DNA from: JAQVUB01 sp033809415
GTDB lineage: Bacteria > Verrucomicrobiota > Lentisphaeria > Oligosphaerales > Oligosphaeraceae
Length of the DNA stretch: 34,424 nt
Assembly: GCA_033809415.1 (NCBI GenBank)
Contig: JAPXLT010000013.1
Span: forward strand, 1-34,424
Reading direction: 5' to 3'
Position numbers and translations under genes: made by a program. The notes under the pieces were generated by a model. It ran no database searches. It was not told where the DNA came from and saw only the letters and a list, made by a program, of their open reading frames with translations. Positions 8,797 through 16,365 of the stretch are shown here, piece by piece. Every line of letters starts with the position of its first letter. Position 1 is the first letter of the stretch.

Positions 8797-9993
8797 ATGT
8801 CATATACCAGAACCCGTTTTGCAATTACTGTAGCCATAGCACTTTTTCTTATCGCTTCATTCCTGCCTTCTGCGCTTTTTTCGCAGGATTTGGAAACTCT
8901 GAATTCCGGGCGTATCATTGTCCGGGAATTCCGGGATTTAGGGGAACTGGGTAAAGATGTCCTGAGCTTGGCTTGGAGTACGGATGGCACGCAGCTCCTT
9001 GTCGATAAAAAAGCATCCGGACTGTTTTATGGAATATTCTCGATCGATCTGACAACCCAAAGTATCTCGAACTTGGGTAAAGGCACTACCGGCATCGGCA
9101 GTGGTTACAATGCCAATAGCGCCAGCCCGGTCTCGAGCAGTGATGGACGCCATATCCTGTTTTGCGCACAGTTGGGCGCGAGCAATAAATATAACCGCAC
9201 AGAACCAGGATACGGGTTGCATAACGATCTATGGGTTAAGGATTTGCGAAATAATAACTTTCATCGCCTGCATCGCAACGGATTCTCCATGAGCAACCCA
9301 AAAGGAACGGTGTTCCCACATTTTTCACCGGACGGCAAACACGTTCTCTGGACGGCTGTTTTAGGACAAGCCCGGAGCGGCTCGGTTATGGGAAGGCGCG
9401 GAATCTCCATGGCAGAATTCGAGCTGAATCGGCACGGAACTCCGAAACTGGGAAAAATCGAGGAATTGATCCCCGGGTTGCAGCAGGATTTCTTCGAAGC
9501 CTACGGATTTACCCCAGATGGCAAGCAGATCCTACTTTCAGCGAATTTATCCGACCGGCAACCTTGGTTTGGCATGGACTTGTATTACCTTGACCTGGAT
9601 ACCCGGGAGTTTCAAGCTCTTACCGAAACATCTGCTACCTGGGATCGCTTCGCCTCGCTTTCTCCAAAGGGAGAAAAAATCACCTGGAGTACCAGTATGG
9701 GACTCACCATGCCGAATTTTGGCCCCGGAGGAAGACTTTGGGAAAAATACCTCAGCACAGAACTGTGGATCATGAATAAGGACGGTTCCGAAAAAAAACG
9801 CTTGACAGCATTTAATCAGCGTGGCAGCAAGGAATATACCGGAGTGCGCTCCGTCGTCGGCATGAGTGCTTGGCACCCCAACGGGCGCGAAATCGCCATG
9901 GTATTGCTCAAGGAAGGCCGCAACTATGAATTGGAAAGCTCCGTTCTGATCCTCGAACTGGGAGATACTTTCGCGCCCATCGCAACGCCATAA
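8797..9993 (+). CDS. Secreted TolB-like beta-propeller (PD40) protein
   Basis: Protein of 398 aa. A Sec signal peptide spans about residues 1-30 (hydrophobic AITVAIALFLIASFLPSALF, then SQ). The rest is a chain of PD40/WD40-like strands with repeated S/P-D-G motifs: LAWSTDGTQLL, SSDGRHILF, FSPDGKHVLW, FTPDGKQILL, LSPKGEKITW and WHPNGREIAM. This suggests a six-bladed propeller that binds ligand or protein in the periplasm. The start at 8797 is preceded by AAGGAG (8784-8789) at good spacing; an in-frame ATG at 8755-8766 lacks one. It stands alone between repeat-rich spacers. Partner and substrate cannot be told from the sequence. Confidence 0.85.
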   Translation: MSYTRTRFAITVAIALFLIASFLPSALFSQDLETLNSGRIIVREFRDLGELGKDVLSLAWSTDGTQLLVDKKASGLFYGIFSIDLTTQSISNLGKGTTGIGSGYNANSASPVSSSDGRHILFCAQLGASNKYNRTEPGYGLHNDLWVKDLRNNNFHRLHRNGFSMSNPKGTVFPHFSPDGKHVLWTAVLGQARSGSVMGRRGISMAEFELNRHGTPKLGKIEELIPGLQQDFFEAYGFTPDGKQILLSANLSDRQPWFGMDLYYLDLDTREFQALTETSATWDRFASLSPKGEKITWSTSMGLTMPNFGPGGRLWEKYLSTELWIMNKDGSEKKRLTAFNQRGSKEYTGVRSVVGMSAWHPNGREIAMVLLKEGRNYELESSVLILELGDTFAPIATP

Positions 9994-10225
9994 GGCCGAA
10001 AAAAAGTTGTTAACAGGTTATTGACAGGGTGATTGTGAGGTTTGTGATCAGTGGTGTTTATTTTAAGAAATTGTGTTTGAGGATGTTACGTATGCCACTG
10101 TTTGCTGTTTGATTTTTTTGGGGCAGGTAAACTTATCAACAGATTTAAGTTATTGACAGGCAATACTCTGAATCTTCCAGCCGGGGAAATGATTCTGTGA
10201 TGCCTTTTTTTGAGGCAGATCGGTC
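9994..10225. other. AT-rich intergenic stretch, no gene
   Basis: No gene is seen. The stretch carries two similar sequences, GGTTATTGACAGGG (about 10016) and AGTTATTGACAGGC (about 10148), and one TTATCAACA. No terminator hairpin with a T-run was found after the beta-propeller gene. Confidence 0.5.
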
Positions 10226-10469
10226 TGGTAATGCCTCTGTAGTACAGGGTTCAGGGGGGATGGGGTGCGTAGTGCGTGGTGCGTTGGGAACGGGTACGGG
10301 GGGGGCGCTGGTTTAAAAAGTAGCGCAACCGTCCCGGTTGTGATTATTCTGACTGTCGTGGGGTGCGGGGGGATGTTCTTGTCCTGTCCACTTTGTCCAC
10401 ACTGTCCACACTGTCCACCACGTCTGACCCGCACTACGCACACCGCACTACAGAAGACTACCCCATTAC
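10226..10469 (+). repeat. Dispersed element, copy 1 (inverted partner at 31238)
   Basis: About 244 bp, matching the reverse complement of 31238-31520 along its whole length. It starts TGGTAATGCCTCTGTAG and ends near CTACAGAAGACTA then CCATTAC, so the ends form an imperfect inverted repeat (GTAATG and TCTGTAGT blocks). Inside are a CAACCG-TCC-CGGTTG hairpin (10326-10340), GTGCGTA-type heptamers, and four 9-bp units ending GTCCAC (10383-10418). The open frame running through it is not conserved in the second copy, so it is treated as non-coding. Confidence 0.8.
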
Positions 10470-10516
10470 TCGGTCTGAACAAAAACTTCTTGTAAACCCG
10501 CTGATTAAGTTGTTTT

Positions 10517-10546
10517 CCACTTGCAAGATCAAGCAAGTGGTATGAT
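10517..10546 (+). promoter_or_regulatory. Palindromic operator with extended -10 promoter
   Basis: A perfect palindrome, CCACTTGC-AAGATCAA-GCAAGTGG, occupies 10517-10540. It is followed directly by TATGAT (10541-10546) preceded by TGG, which fits an extended -10 box. The palindrome covers the -35 region, as expected for a repressor site. It lies 71 bases before the ATG of the TIM-barrel isomerase. The symmetry resembles operators of LacI- or GntR-type sugar regulators, but no such regulator gene is in the window. Confidence 0.5.
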
Positions 10547-10616
10547 ATTTTGATTTTACCTTGCCTACTTGAAAGGCTTCTTGTTTTGTTTATTTACTGA
10601 CGATGGAGGACGAGTA

Positions 10617-11438
10617 ATGCCTGTTGACAGAAATGTGAAGAATTATGGTGCCGGAATGAAGGTGCGTGTTGCGGCGATGAGCGGCTGGTTCCCCGGCTTG
10701 AGCAACGTCGAGATGGTCGAGCAGGTCGCAGCTTACGGATATACCGCCTTCGAGAATCTCGGAGCCGGCAAGTGGGCTGACAAAGAGGCGGTTAAAGCGA
10801 AGTGCGAGGAACTCGGGGTCAAACCCGGGGCGATTTCCGGCGGCGGCACGATTAATGGAGACGGCCCGGTCAATTTGGGCAATCATGCACAGTTTGAAGC
10901 GCAAATACGCGAAGCAATCCGCAATGCCAAAGCCCTGGGATCGACCTGCCTGGTAGGCTTGACTGGGGCCGTGCGCGAACGCCTCAGCCTCGAACGCCAG
11001 ATGGATAATCTGGTGGTCGCCGGAAAGCGGGTGGCGCCTATGCTCGAGGATGCCGGAATCACCCTAACCTTTGAAATGCTGAATACGCTGCGCAGCCATC
11101 CGGGATATTTTCTGGTGTATTCGGATCAGGGCGCGGACTTGGTAGACCGCATCGGCAGCCCCAATGTGAAACTGCTCTTTGATGTCTTTCATCAACAGAT
11201 CAGCGAAGGCAACGTCATTGACAACCTGACCAAATATGCCGGCGAGATCGGACATTTCCACTTTGCCGATAATCCCGGACGCCATGAACCCGGCACCGGC
11301 GAATTGAATTACCGCAATATTTTCAAGGCGATTGCAGCCACGGGCTATACCGGCATCGTTTCCGCAGAATTCTCGCTTACTCCAGGCTGCACCACCGATG
11401 GTGTGATGCGCATCCTCGCCGAATGCGCAACCTGGTAA
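10617..11438 (+). CDS. TIM-barrel sugar isomerase (hydroxypyruvate isomerase-like)
   Basis: Cytoplasmic protein of 273 aa in the xylose-isomerase-like TIM-barrel superfamily, closest in pattern to hydroxypyruvate isomerase (Hyi). The metal and catalytic residues are where the family has them: Glu in TLTFEMLN, Asp and His in LLFDVFHQQI, His in IGHFHFAD, and the last Glu in IVSAEFS. The GRHEPGTGELNY loop is also typical of Hyi. The start at 10617 has GGAGGA (10605-10610) six bases upstream; an upstream in-frame ATG at 10569 lacks a site. Hyi interconverts hydroxypyruvate and tartronate semialdehyde, but related enzymes epimerise ketoses, so the substrate is uncertain. It is followed by an amidohydrolase. 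Confidence 0.85.
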   Translation: MPVDRNVKNYGAGMKVRVAAMSGWFPGLSNVEMVEQVAAYGYTAFENLGAGKWADKEAVKAKCEELGVKPGAISGGGTINGDGPVNLGNHAQFEAQIREAIRNAKALGSTCLVGLTGAVRERLSLERQMDNLVVAGKRVAPMLEDAGITLTFEMLNTLRSHPGYFLVYSDQGADLVDRIGSPNVKLLFDVFHQQISEGNVIDNLTKYAGEIGHFHFADNPGRHEPGTGELNYRNIFKAIAATGYTGIVSAEFSLTPGCTTDGVMRILAECATW

Positions 11439-11519
11439 TAAGCCCCGTCCAAAAAGGACTTTTTAACCACGAACCACACGAAAAGACACGAAATTTTTGG
11501 ACACCTTCTAAAACTCTGC
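11439..11519 (+). repeat. Dispersed repeat copy between isomerase and amidohydrolase
   Basis: A short spacer. GTCC-AAAAA-GGAC followed by TTTTTAACC (about 11447-11468) could act as a weak terminator. It runs into a copy of the dispersed repeat (11461-11500) in the same orientation as the upstream gene. Confidence 0.5.
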
Positions 11520-12356
11520 ATGATGAAGATCTTTGACGTCCATACACATGTTTTTCCCGATAAGGTTGCAGCTCGCGCACTAGAGCATCTTCAGAGAAAA
11601 TCGCATGGCATTCCAGTCTTTTGTGATGGCACCCGGGCGGATCAACTGCGCCTTGCATTGGAAACCGGCTATACTGGCCTGATGAATTGTCCTGTGGTGA
11701 CCAACCCGGGACAAATGCAGTCGGTCAATGACCGGGTGGCTTCTTGGAACGCATGGCCCTATCTGTCCATGGGCGGAGTTCACCCGGCAGCTGAAAATGC
11801 GCTCGAGGAACTGCAACGAATCAAGGAACTCGGCCTGCATGGCGTCAAACTGCATCCAGAATATCAGGAATTTGAATTGCTCGAGAAGCGGATGGATGGC
11901 ATCTGGGCACGTTGTGAATCGCTTGGACTCCCGGTGCTGGTGCATGCCGGCAATGATATCGGTTTTCCGGAGTCGGAGCGTGCCTGCCCTGCGGATTTTG
12001 CTGAGCTGGCCCGGCGCTATCCGGGCTTGGAGATCATTTGCGCACATATGGGGGGCTGGCGAAACTGGGACCTAGTCGAGCGTGATCTGGTCGGGCGCCG
12101 GGTCTGGCTTGATACTTCATTTTCCTTGCCCTATATGCCCGATCAATCGCAGTTCAAACGAATCATTCTGCAACATGGAACAGACCGTGTCCTCTACGGC
12201 ACGGACTCACCCTGGCAAAGCTTGCAGAGCGGACTCAATGAAATTCTGCTGCTGGACTTGCCGGAACAGGATATCGAGCAGATTCTCTGGGGAAACGCAG
12301 CCAGGCTATTCCATCTGGAAACTGTAGCGAAAGGCGTCGGCCATGACCAGGGATGA
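11520..12356 (+). CDS. Amidohydrolase-family metal-dependent hydrolase
   Basis: TIM-barrel hydrolase of 278 aa (Amidohydro_2 type). Metal ligands are visible as FDVHTHVF (HxH at residues 8 and 10), VLVHAGND, ICAHMGGW, and the closing YGTDSPW aspartate. GVKLHPEYQ is the usual strand 4 motif. The two adjacent ATG codons at 11520 and 11523 are equally possible starts; neither has a good ribosome binding site because a repeat lies just upstream. The end overlaps the next gene by 14 bases. Substrate is not predictable; relatives hydrolyse or decarboxylate cyclic and aromatic acids or lactones. Confidence 0.85.
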   Translation: MMKIFDVHTHVFPDKVAARALEHLQRKSHGIPVFCDGTRADQLRLALETGYTGLMNCPVVTNPGQMQSVNDRVASWNAWPYLSMGGVHPAAENALEELQRIKELGLHGVKLHPEYQEFELLEKRMDGIWARCESLGLPVLVHAGNDIGFPESERACPADFAELARRYPGLEIICAHMGGWRNWDLVERDLVGRRVWLDTSFSLPYMPDQSQFKRIILQHGTDRVLYGTDSPWQSLQSGLNEILLLDLPEQDIEQILWGNAARLFHLETVAKGVGHDQG

Positions 12357-12819
12357 AATCCTGCTGCTTTCTGACGAGGAACTGGTCCGGCTCTGCCGGG
12401 TTGATACTTTTCGTGGTACCGGACCGGGCGGTCAGAAGCGCAACAAGACGGAGAGCGCCGTGCGGGTGACGCACCGCGAAAGCGGATTGGCCGCGTTTGA
12501 TGATCAATCGCGCTCACAGCATCTGAACCGCGCCCGGGCTTTGCAGAAACTGCGTCTCGAATTGGCGGTCAGCCTGCGTCAGCCTCCACAGGCCTGGAAT
12601 AAAGATTGCCCTGGCCTGAATTCACGTCTGTATCCCTGCTGGCTGGCTGCGGTTTTTGACGCGTTGCACGCCGCCGAATTCCGTCTGTCGGATGCGGCGG
12701 CTCTGCTGGGTTCCAGTACAGGGAAGTTAAGCCGGAATATATCGCGCGACCCCTTTGCCTGTCAGCGGGTCAACCAGGAGCGCCAGAAACGCGACCTGCC
12801 GCCGCTGCACTGGGACTAA
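12343..12819 (+). CDS. GGQ release-factor-like protein (ribosome rescue candidate)
   Basis: Protein of 158 aa with the class I release factor catalytic domain only. The GGQ motif sits in FRGTGPGGQKRNKTES (GGQ at residues 29-31), which is the peptidyl-tRNA hydrolysis loop. The stop-codon recognition domains of RF1/RF2 are absent, as in ArfB/PrfH-type rescue factors. The C-terminal 60 residues contain an HTH-like stretch (LSDAAALLGSSTGKLSRNI) and end in LPPLHWD, without the typical Lys-rich ArfB tail. AAAGG at 12330-12334 precedes the ATG, and the gene starts inside the amidohydrolase gene, so the two are coupled. Its role on stalled ribosomes is inference. Confidence 0.8.
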   Translation: MTRDEILLLSDEELVRLCRVDTFRGTGPGGQKRNKTESAVRVTHRESGLAAFDDQSRSQHLNRARALQKLRLELAVSLRQPPQAWNKDCPGLNSRLYPCWLAAVFDALHAAEFRLSDAAALLGSSTGKLSRNISRDPFACQRVNQERQKRDLPPLHWD

Positions 12820-12908
12820 CACTTATAGTATGTCTTTTTAACCACGAAAGGCACGAAAAAATACGAACTTTTCCGCGCTTTCTGTGTTTTCCGTGGACAA
12901 AAAATATT
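12820..12908 (+). repeat. Dispersed repeat copy between convergent genes
   Basis: A spacer between the RF-like gene and guaA, whose 3' ends face each other. A dispersed repeat copy (12836-12870) begins with TTTTTAACCACGAAAG, 17 bases after the RF-like stop codon, and the remainder is a diverged TTCCGTGG arm. Confidence 0.6.
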
Positions 12909-14186
12909 TTATTCCCACTCGATGGTTCCTGGTGGTTTCGGGGTGGTGTCATAGACGACGCGGCTGATTCCATCGACTTCGTTGATGATCCGCGCAGTCA
13001 TGCTTTCGAGCAGTTCCCAGGGCAGGCGGACGACTTGCGCGGTTACTGCATCGACGCTGTTGATCGAGCGGATGGCGATGACATAATCATAGGTGCGCTG
13101 GTGGTTTTTCATGCCGACTGCCTTGACTGGCAGGAATACGGCAAAAGTCTGCCAAGTCTTGTGATACCAGCCGGATTTTAGCAGCTCTTCGGTGACGATT
13201 GCATCGGCCTCGCGCAGCATCTTCAGCGTATCGCGCTTGATGGCACCAAGGTGGCGGACGCCCAGCGAGGGGCCAGGGAACGGGTGTCGATCCAGTAGTT
13301 CGCCGGGTAGTCCGAGCAGCCGTCCGACGGTGCGCACTTCATCTTTGAACAGGCGCTCGACCGGCTCGACCAGCTTGAATTTCATGTCTTTCGGCAGCCC
13401 CCCGACATTGTGGTGGCTCTTGATTACGCTGGCCGGGTTGCCATCCAGCGGAATACTTTCCAGAATGTCTGGATAGATCGTTCCCTGACCCAGGAAGGGG
13501 GCATGGATTCCGGCGGCGGCTTCAGCAAAGACTTCGATGAATTCCTTGCCGATGATTTTCCGCTTCTCCTCAGGATCGGCAACTCCCTCGAGCTTATCGA
13601 GGAAGCGGTCCGAGGCATCGACATAGTGCGGGTTCATGGCAAAGGAGCGGGCAAAGATCTGCTGCACTTTCTCGGGTTCGTCCTTGCGTAACAGTCCATT
13701 GTTGACAAAGACGCAGACAAGCTGGTCGCCGATGGCCTTGTGCAAAAGGGCAGCCACTACCGATGAGTCCACACCGCCGGACAAACCAAGGACGACCTTT
13801 TCGCTGCCAACCTGCGTGCGGATGTCGGCAATGGCTTCTTCAATGAAATGCTCCATTGTCCAGGAACCATGGCATCCGCACTTTGCATGGCAGAAGTCCA
13901 CCGCACGAGCCGCCTCTGCCTCGAGAGCAGAAGCGTCATCCAGGAAGATCTCGAGCAGCGGCAGTTCAAGGTCGCTGAACATACCGCGTTCGGCGGGATG
14001 CAGTTTTTCAGAGCTATCTTGACAGAAGATCAGGCCGACGGGAGCTTCCTCGAGGAGGCGTTCCCGGCTGACCGTATACGGCATAACCATCGTGTAAATA
14101 TGGCGGTCGCGGATCAGACGCGCAAACTTTTGGATATCTTTGCAGCCGAAATTCAGCAGAATGACGGTCTCGGGAGTCTTTTTCAT
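12909..14186 (-). CDS. guaA: GMP synthase with decayed glutaminase domain
   Basis: Protein of 425 aa, where bacterial GuaA is normally 510-525 aa. The ATP pyrophosphatase domain is intact: P-loop LSGGVDSS at about residues 135-142, then FVNNGLL, GQGTIYPD, SHHNVGGLP, HPFPGPSLGV, and the dimerisation domain ending KPPGTIEWE. It makes GMP from XMP, ATP and ammonia. The first 105 residues keep only the start of the amidotransferase (ILLNFGCKDIQKFARLIRD). The nucleophile elbow (GICYGMQ type) and the His-Glu pair are missing. It should therefore use free ammonia or a separate glutaminase. The ATG at 14186 is preferred, since an upstream TTG lies within the AAAGGA ribosome binding site. Confidence 0.92.
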   Translation of the reverse strand: MKKTPETVILLNFGCKDIQKFARLIRDRHIYTMVMPYTVSRERLLEEAPVGLIFCQDSSEKLHPAERGMFSDLELPLLEIFLDDASALEAEAARAVDFCHAKCGCHGSWTMEHFIEEAIADIRTQVGSEKVVLGLSGGVDSSVVAALLHKAIGDQLVCVFVNNGLLRKDEPEKVQQIFARSFAMNPHYVDASDRFLDKLEGVADPEEKRKIIGKEFIEVFAEAAAGIHAPFLGQGTIYPDILESIPLDGNPASVIKSHHNVGGLPKDMKFKLVEPVERLFKDEVRTVGRLLGLPGELLDRHPFPGPSLGVRHLGAIKRDTLKMLREADAIVTEELLKSGWYHKTWQTFAVFLPVKAVGMKNHQRTYDYVIAIRSINSVDAVTAQVVRLPWELLESMTARIINEVDGISRVVYDTTPKPPGTIEWE

Positions 14187-14232
14187 TGCATTTCCTTTCA
14201 AAATCTCAAATCGGGCAAAGAAACTAACTTAT

Positions 14233-14260
14233 ATTATAGAAAGTACTTCGTCAAGAAGTA
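14233..14260 (-). promoter_or_regulatory. Putative guaA promoter and operator
   Basis: On the minus strand a TATAAT box (14238-14233) lies 47 bases before the guaA start. Directly upstream is the palindrome TACTTC-GTCAA-GAAGTA (14244-14260, read on plus), which extends imperfectly to AAAGTACTTC/GAAGTAACTTT. It occupies the region between -10 and -35 and also faces thiD, so it could control both divergent genes. No good -35 is seen. The regulator is not known. Confidence 0.4.
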
Positions 14261-14331
14261 ACTTTACTTTTTTTTGCAAGCTATTGATGATATGTTAGCA
14301 ACATCCTCACGACCCAGGAGCAATCTTTTCA

Positions 14332-15120
14332 ATGGATATCAAACATGTACTAACCATTGCCGGCTCGGATTCCGGCGGCGGAGCGGGCATCCAGGCGGAT
14401 TTGAAGACAATGGCGGCGCACCGGGTCTTCGGGATGAGTGCCATCGTCGCGGTTACTGCCCAGAATACGCTGACTGTCAGCGCGGTGCATGATCTTCCCC
14501 CGGAGATGGTGCGCACGCAAATAGATGCAGTTTTCAGCGACATCCGGGTAGATGCAGTCAAGATCGGCATGCTTTCATCCCAGGTGCTCATTGAAACCGT
14601 CGCTGAATGCCTGCGGCGCTGGCGTCCGGTTTTTACGGTTTTGGATCCGGTGATGGTTTCGAAGAGTGGTTGCGCCTTGCTGAAACCGGATGCAGTTGCA
14701 GCGCTGCGCAAGGAATTGCTGCCGCTGGCAAATCTGCTGACACCGAATATTCCCGAGGCGGAGGTGCTGACGGGGAAAAAGATCACGGATCGTGTCGGCA
14801 TGCAGAAAGCGGCTGCGGCTCTTATCGAGGCAGGATGTGGTGCGGTGTTGGTGAAGGGAGGGCATGCTTCAGAACATGCCGATGACCTGCTCTTTGATGG
14901 ACAGCAGGAGTTCTGGCTCGAAGGAGAACGCATTCCCGGACGAAATACGCATGGAACCGGCTGCACCCTGTCATCCGCCATCGCCGCCAATATCGCCAAT
15001 GGCTGCACGCTGCACGAGGCTTGCCTGCGCGCCAAGGAATATGTCCGTAGGGCGATCACCGCTGGGCTGGAGATCGGCGGGGGCTGCGGACCCCTGCATC
15101 ATTTTGTCGATTGGTATTAA
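14332..15120 (+). CDS. thiD: Hydroxymethylpyrimidine/phosphomethylpyrimidine kinase
   Basis: ThiD of 262 aa, the usual length. It phosphorylates HMP and HMP-phosphate to HMP-PP for thiamine synthesis, in the cytoplasm. Landmarks of the ribokinase-like fold are LTIAGSDSGGGAGIQADLKT at residues 7-26, VKIGMLSS, FTVLDPVMVSKSG, LLTPNIPEAEVLTG and the anion-hole motif NTHGTGCTLSSAIAA near 205-220. AGGAG at 14316-14320 lies 11 bases before the ATG. No TPP riboswitch could be recognised in the short upstream region. No other thiamine gene is nearby; the next gene, 18 bases downstream, is a phosphatase, so they may be co-transcribed. Confidence 0.95.
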   Translation: MDIKHVLTIAGSDSGGGAGIQADLKTMAAHRVFGMSAIVAVTAQNTLTVSAVHDLPPEMVRTQIDAVFSDIRVDAVKIGMLSSQVLIETVAECLRRWRPVFTVLDPVMVSKSGCALLKPDAVAALRKELLPLANLLTPNIPEAEVLTGKKITDRVGMQKAAAALIEAGCGAVLVKGGHASEHADDLLFDGQQEFWLEGERIPGRNTHGTGCTLSSAIAANIANGCTLHEACLRAKEYVRRAITAGLEIGGGCGPLHHFVDWY

Positions 15121-15138
15121 GAAAGCGAGCGGTAACGA

Positions 15139-15933
15139 ATGTTGGAATTCATCAGTGATCTGGCACGGCAGGGCGGCGAAATGGCGGCCGCCTTGCGAAA
15201 AAAGATGGGGGCTGATTCTTCCGGAATCACCAGCAAGGCAACCAGCCGGGATGTGGTTACCGAGGCCGACCGCGCCGTCGAAAACTTTATCATCGACAGA
15301 ATCCGCCAGCGTTTTCCGGAGCATGGCATATACGGGGAGGAAAGCGGGCATGTCAATCCGGACAGTCCGTATTGCTGGGTGATTGATCCAATTGACGGGA
15401 CGGCTTCCTACATTCACAATCAACTGGGCTATTCGACCTCGGTAGCCCTGCAATATCAGGGGCTGAGCAAGTATGGCGCGATCTATTGCCCGGTGCTGCG
15501 GGAATTGTATGCCGCGGAGCAGGGCAAAGGCGCTTTCTGCAATGGAACGAGGATTCATGTGTGCGACCATGGAACCTTGGCGGAATCCCATGTCAGCACG
15601 GGCTTTTCATGTCTGCGGGCCGGCTGGGAAAAGTGCAATAACCTGCCCTATTTCTGCGCAATCGCAAAAGAGGCCCGGGAAGTGCGCCGTTATGGTTCTG
15701 CGGCCATGGACTTGTGCCTTCTCGCTGCCGGTCGGGTGGACGCTTTCTGGGAACTGAATCTGCAACTCTATGATATCGCGGCAGGCACGTTGATTGTCAG
15801 CGAAGCCGGCGGCCAAATCAGCGATCTCCGAGGCGGCGAAGACTGGCCAGCACAAGGAATGCTCGCCAGCAATAAAGTCCTGCATGCAACCATGCTCGAA
15901 TTCTTTGCCGGATATCAACGTGAAGAAAAGTAA
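15139..15933 (+). CDS. Inositol monophosphatase family protein
   Basis: Cytoplasmic Mg-dependent phosphatase of 264 aa. The family metal-binding motifs are all visible: EADRAVE at residues 42-48, GEES at 66-69, DPIDGT at 83-88, and the C-terminal LYDIAAGTLIVSEAGG. Such enzymes remove phosphate from inositol-1-phosphate, fructose bisphosphate, PAP or histidinol phosphate. The sequence alone does not decide which. It follows thiD by 18 bases with only a weak ribosome binding site. A heptamer tandem array begins three bases after the stop codon. Confidence 0.9.
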   Translation: MLEFISDLARQGGEMAAALRKKMGADSSGITSKATSRDVVTEADRAVENFIIDRIRQRFPEHGIYGEESGHVNPDSPYCWVIDPIDGTASYIHNQLGYSTSVALQYQGLSKYGAIYCPVLRELYAAEQGKGAFCNGTRIHVCDHGTLAESHVSTGFSCLRAGWEKCNNLPYFCAIAKEAREVRRYGSAAMDLCLLAAGRVDAFWELNLQLYDIAAGTLIVSEAGGQISDLRGGEDWPAQGMLASNKVLHATMLEFFAGYQREEK

Positions 15934-16139
15934 AAAGGGTGCAGGGTGCAGGGTGCAGGGTGCAGGGTGCAGGGTGCAGGGTGCAGGGGGCAGGGGGCAG
16001 GGGGCAGGGGGCAGGGTCTATGTTCTGTCTACCCTGTCCACCCTGTCCACCCTGTCCACCCTGTCCACCCTGTGCAATCCCATCCGTCTGAGTAACACCC
16101 CCTATAAAATTTTCGTACTACTATCACTCGACTTCTTGT
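15934..16139 (+). repeat. Tandem heptamer and 9-mer arrays
   Basis: About seven copies of GTGCAGG (from 15939) change into about four copies of a GGGGCAG variant (to about 16016). About five copies of the 9-mer ACCCTGTCC follow (16028-16072). Next comes CCCATCCGTC and CCCCTATAAAATTTTCGT, the dispersed repeat arm also seen at 220-270 and 19560-19610. There is no gene. Confidence 0.75.
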
Positions 16140-16365
16140 TTTTTGTGAAAAATTTTTCTGAAAAGAAAGCTCCAAGTCATTGGCATGCAGCCCTTTTAAG
16201 GTACTTCCAATTCCTATCTTTTTTCTCCGACCGATCCGACCGATCCGACTGATCCGTCCGATTTGTTGTCCGTGTTCCGTCCGTGTTCCGTCCGTGTGGG
16301 TTGCGGGCGATCAGTCCGCGCCAAGTCTTTTCGTGTCTTTTCGTTGTTAAAAAATCTTTTCTGAC
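16140..16365 (-). repeat. Composite intergenic element, copy A
   Basis: Read on plus it has the CCAAGTCATTGGCAT block (about 16171), 9-mers GATCCGACC/GATCCGTCC (about 16230-16262), GTTGTCCGTGTTCC 11-mers, GTGTGGGTTGCGGGCGATCA (about 16294-16313), and the TTTTCGTG...GTTGTTAAAAAATC repeat (16326-16358). The same blocks in the same order occur at 22020-22362, and reversed at 34232-34424. It ends eight bases before the MATE start codon, so that gene has no recognisable ribosome binding site. Confidence 0.75.

Noticed and set aside
10010..10160. Possible replication origin with DnaA boxes
   Set aside because: Only single near matches (TTATCAACA here, TTGTCCACA in the 9-mer arrays) are seen. The latter are part of dispersed tandem repeats and no dnaA or dnaN gene is near.
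10265..10495. Small protein with a hydrophobic VVIILTVVGCGG stretch
   Set aside because: A matching peptide can be read from the second copy of the element (31287-31481), but the frame shifts after GCGG and the rest differs. This indicates conserved DNA rather than a conserved protein.
14187..14201. Upstream TTG start for guaA
   Set aside because: The TTG lies on the AAAGGA ribosome binding site of the ATG at 14186, which gives the normal MKK start.
14261..14331. TPP riboswitch before thiD
   Set aside because: The upstream region is too short and the conserved thi-box sequences are not visible.
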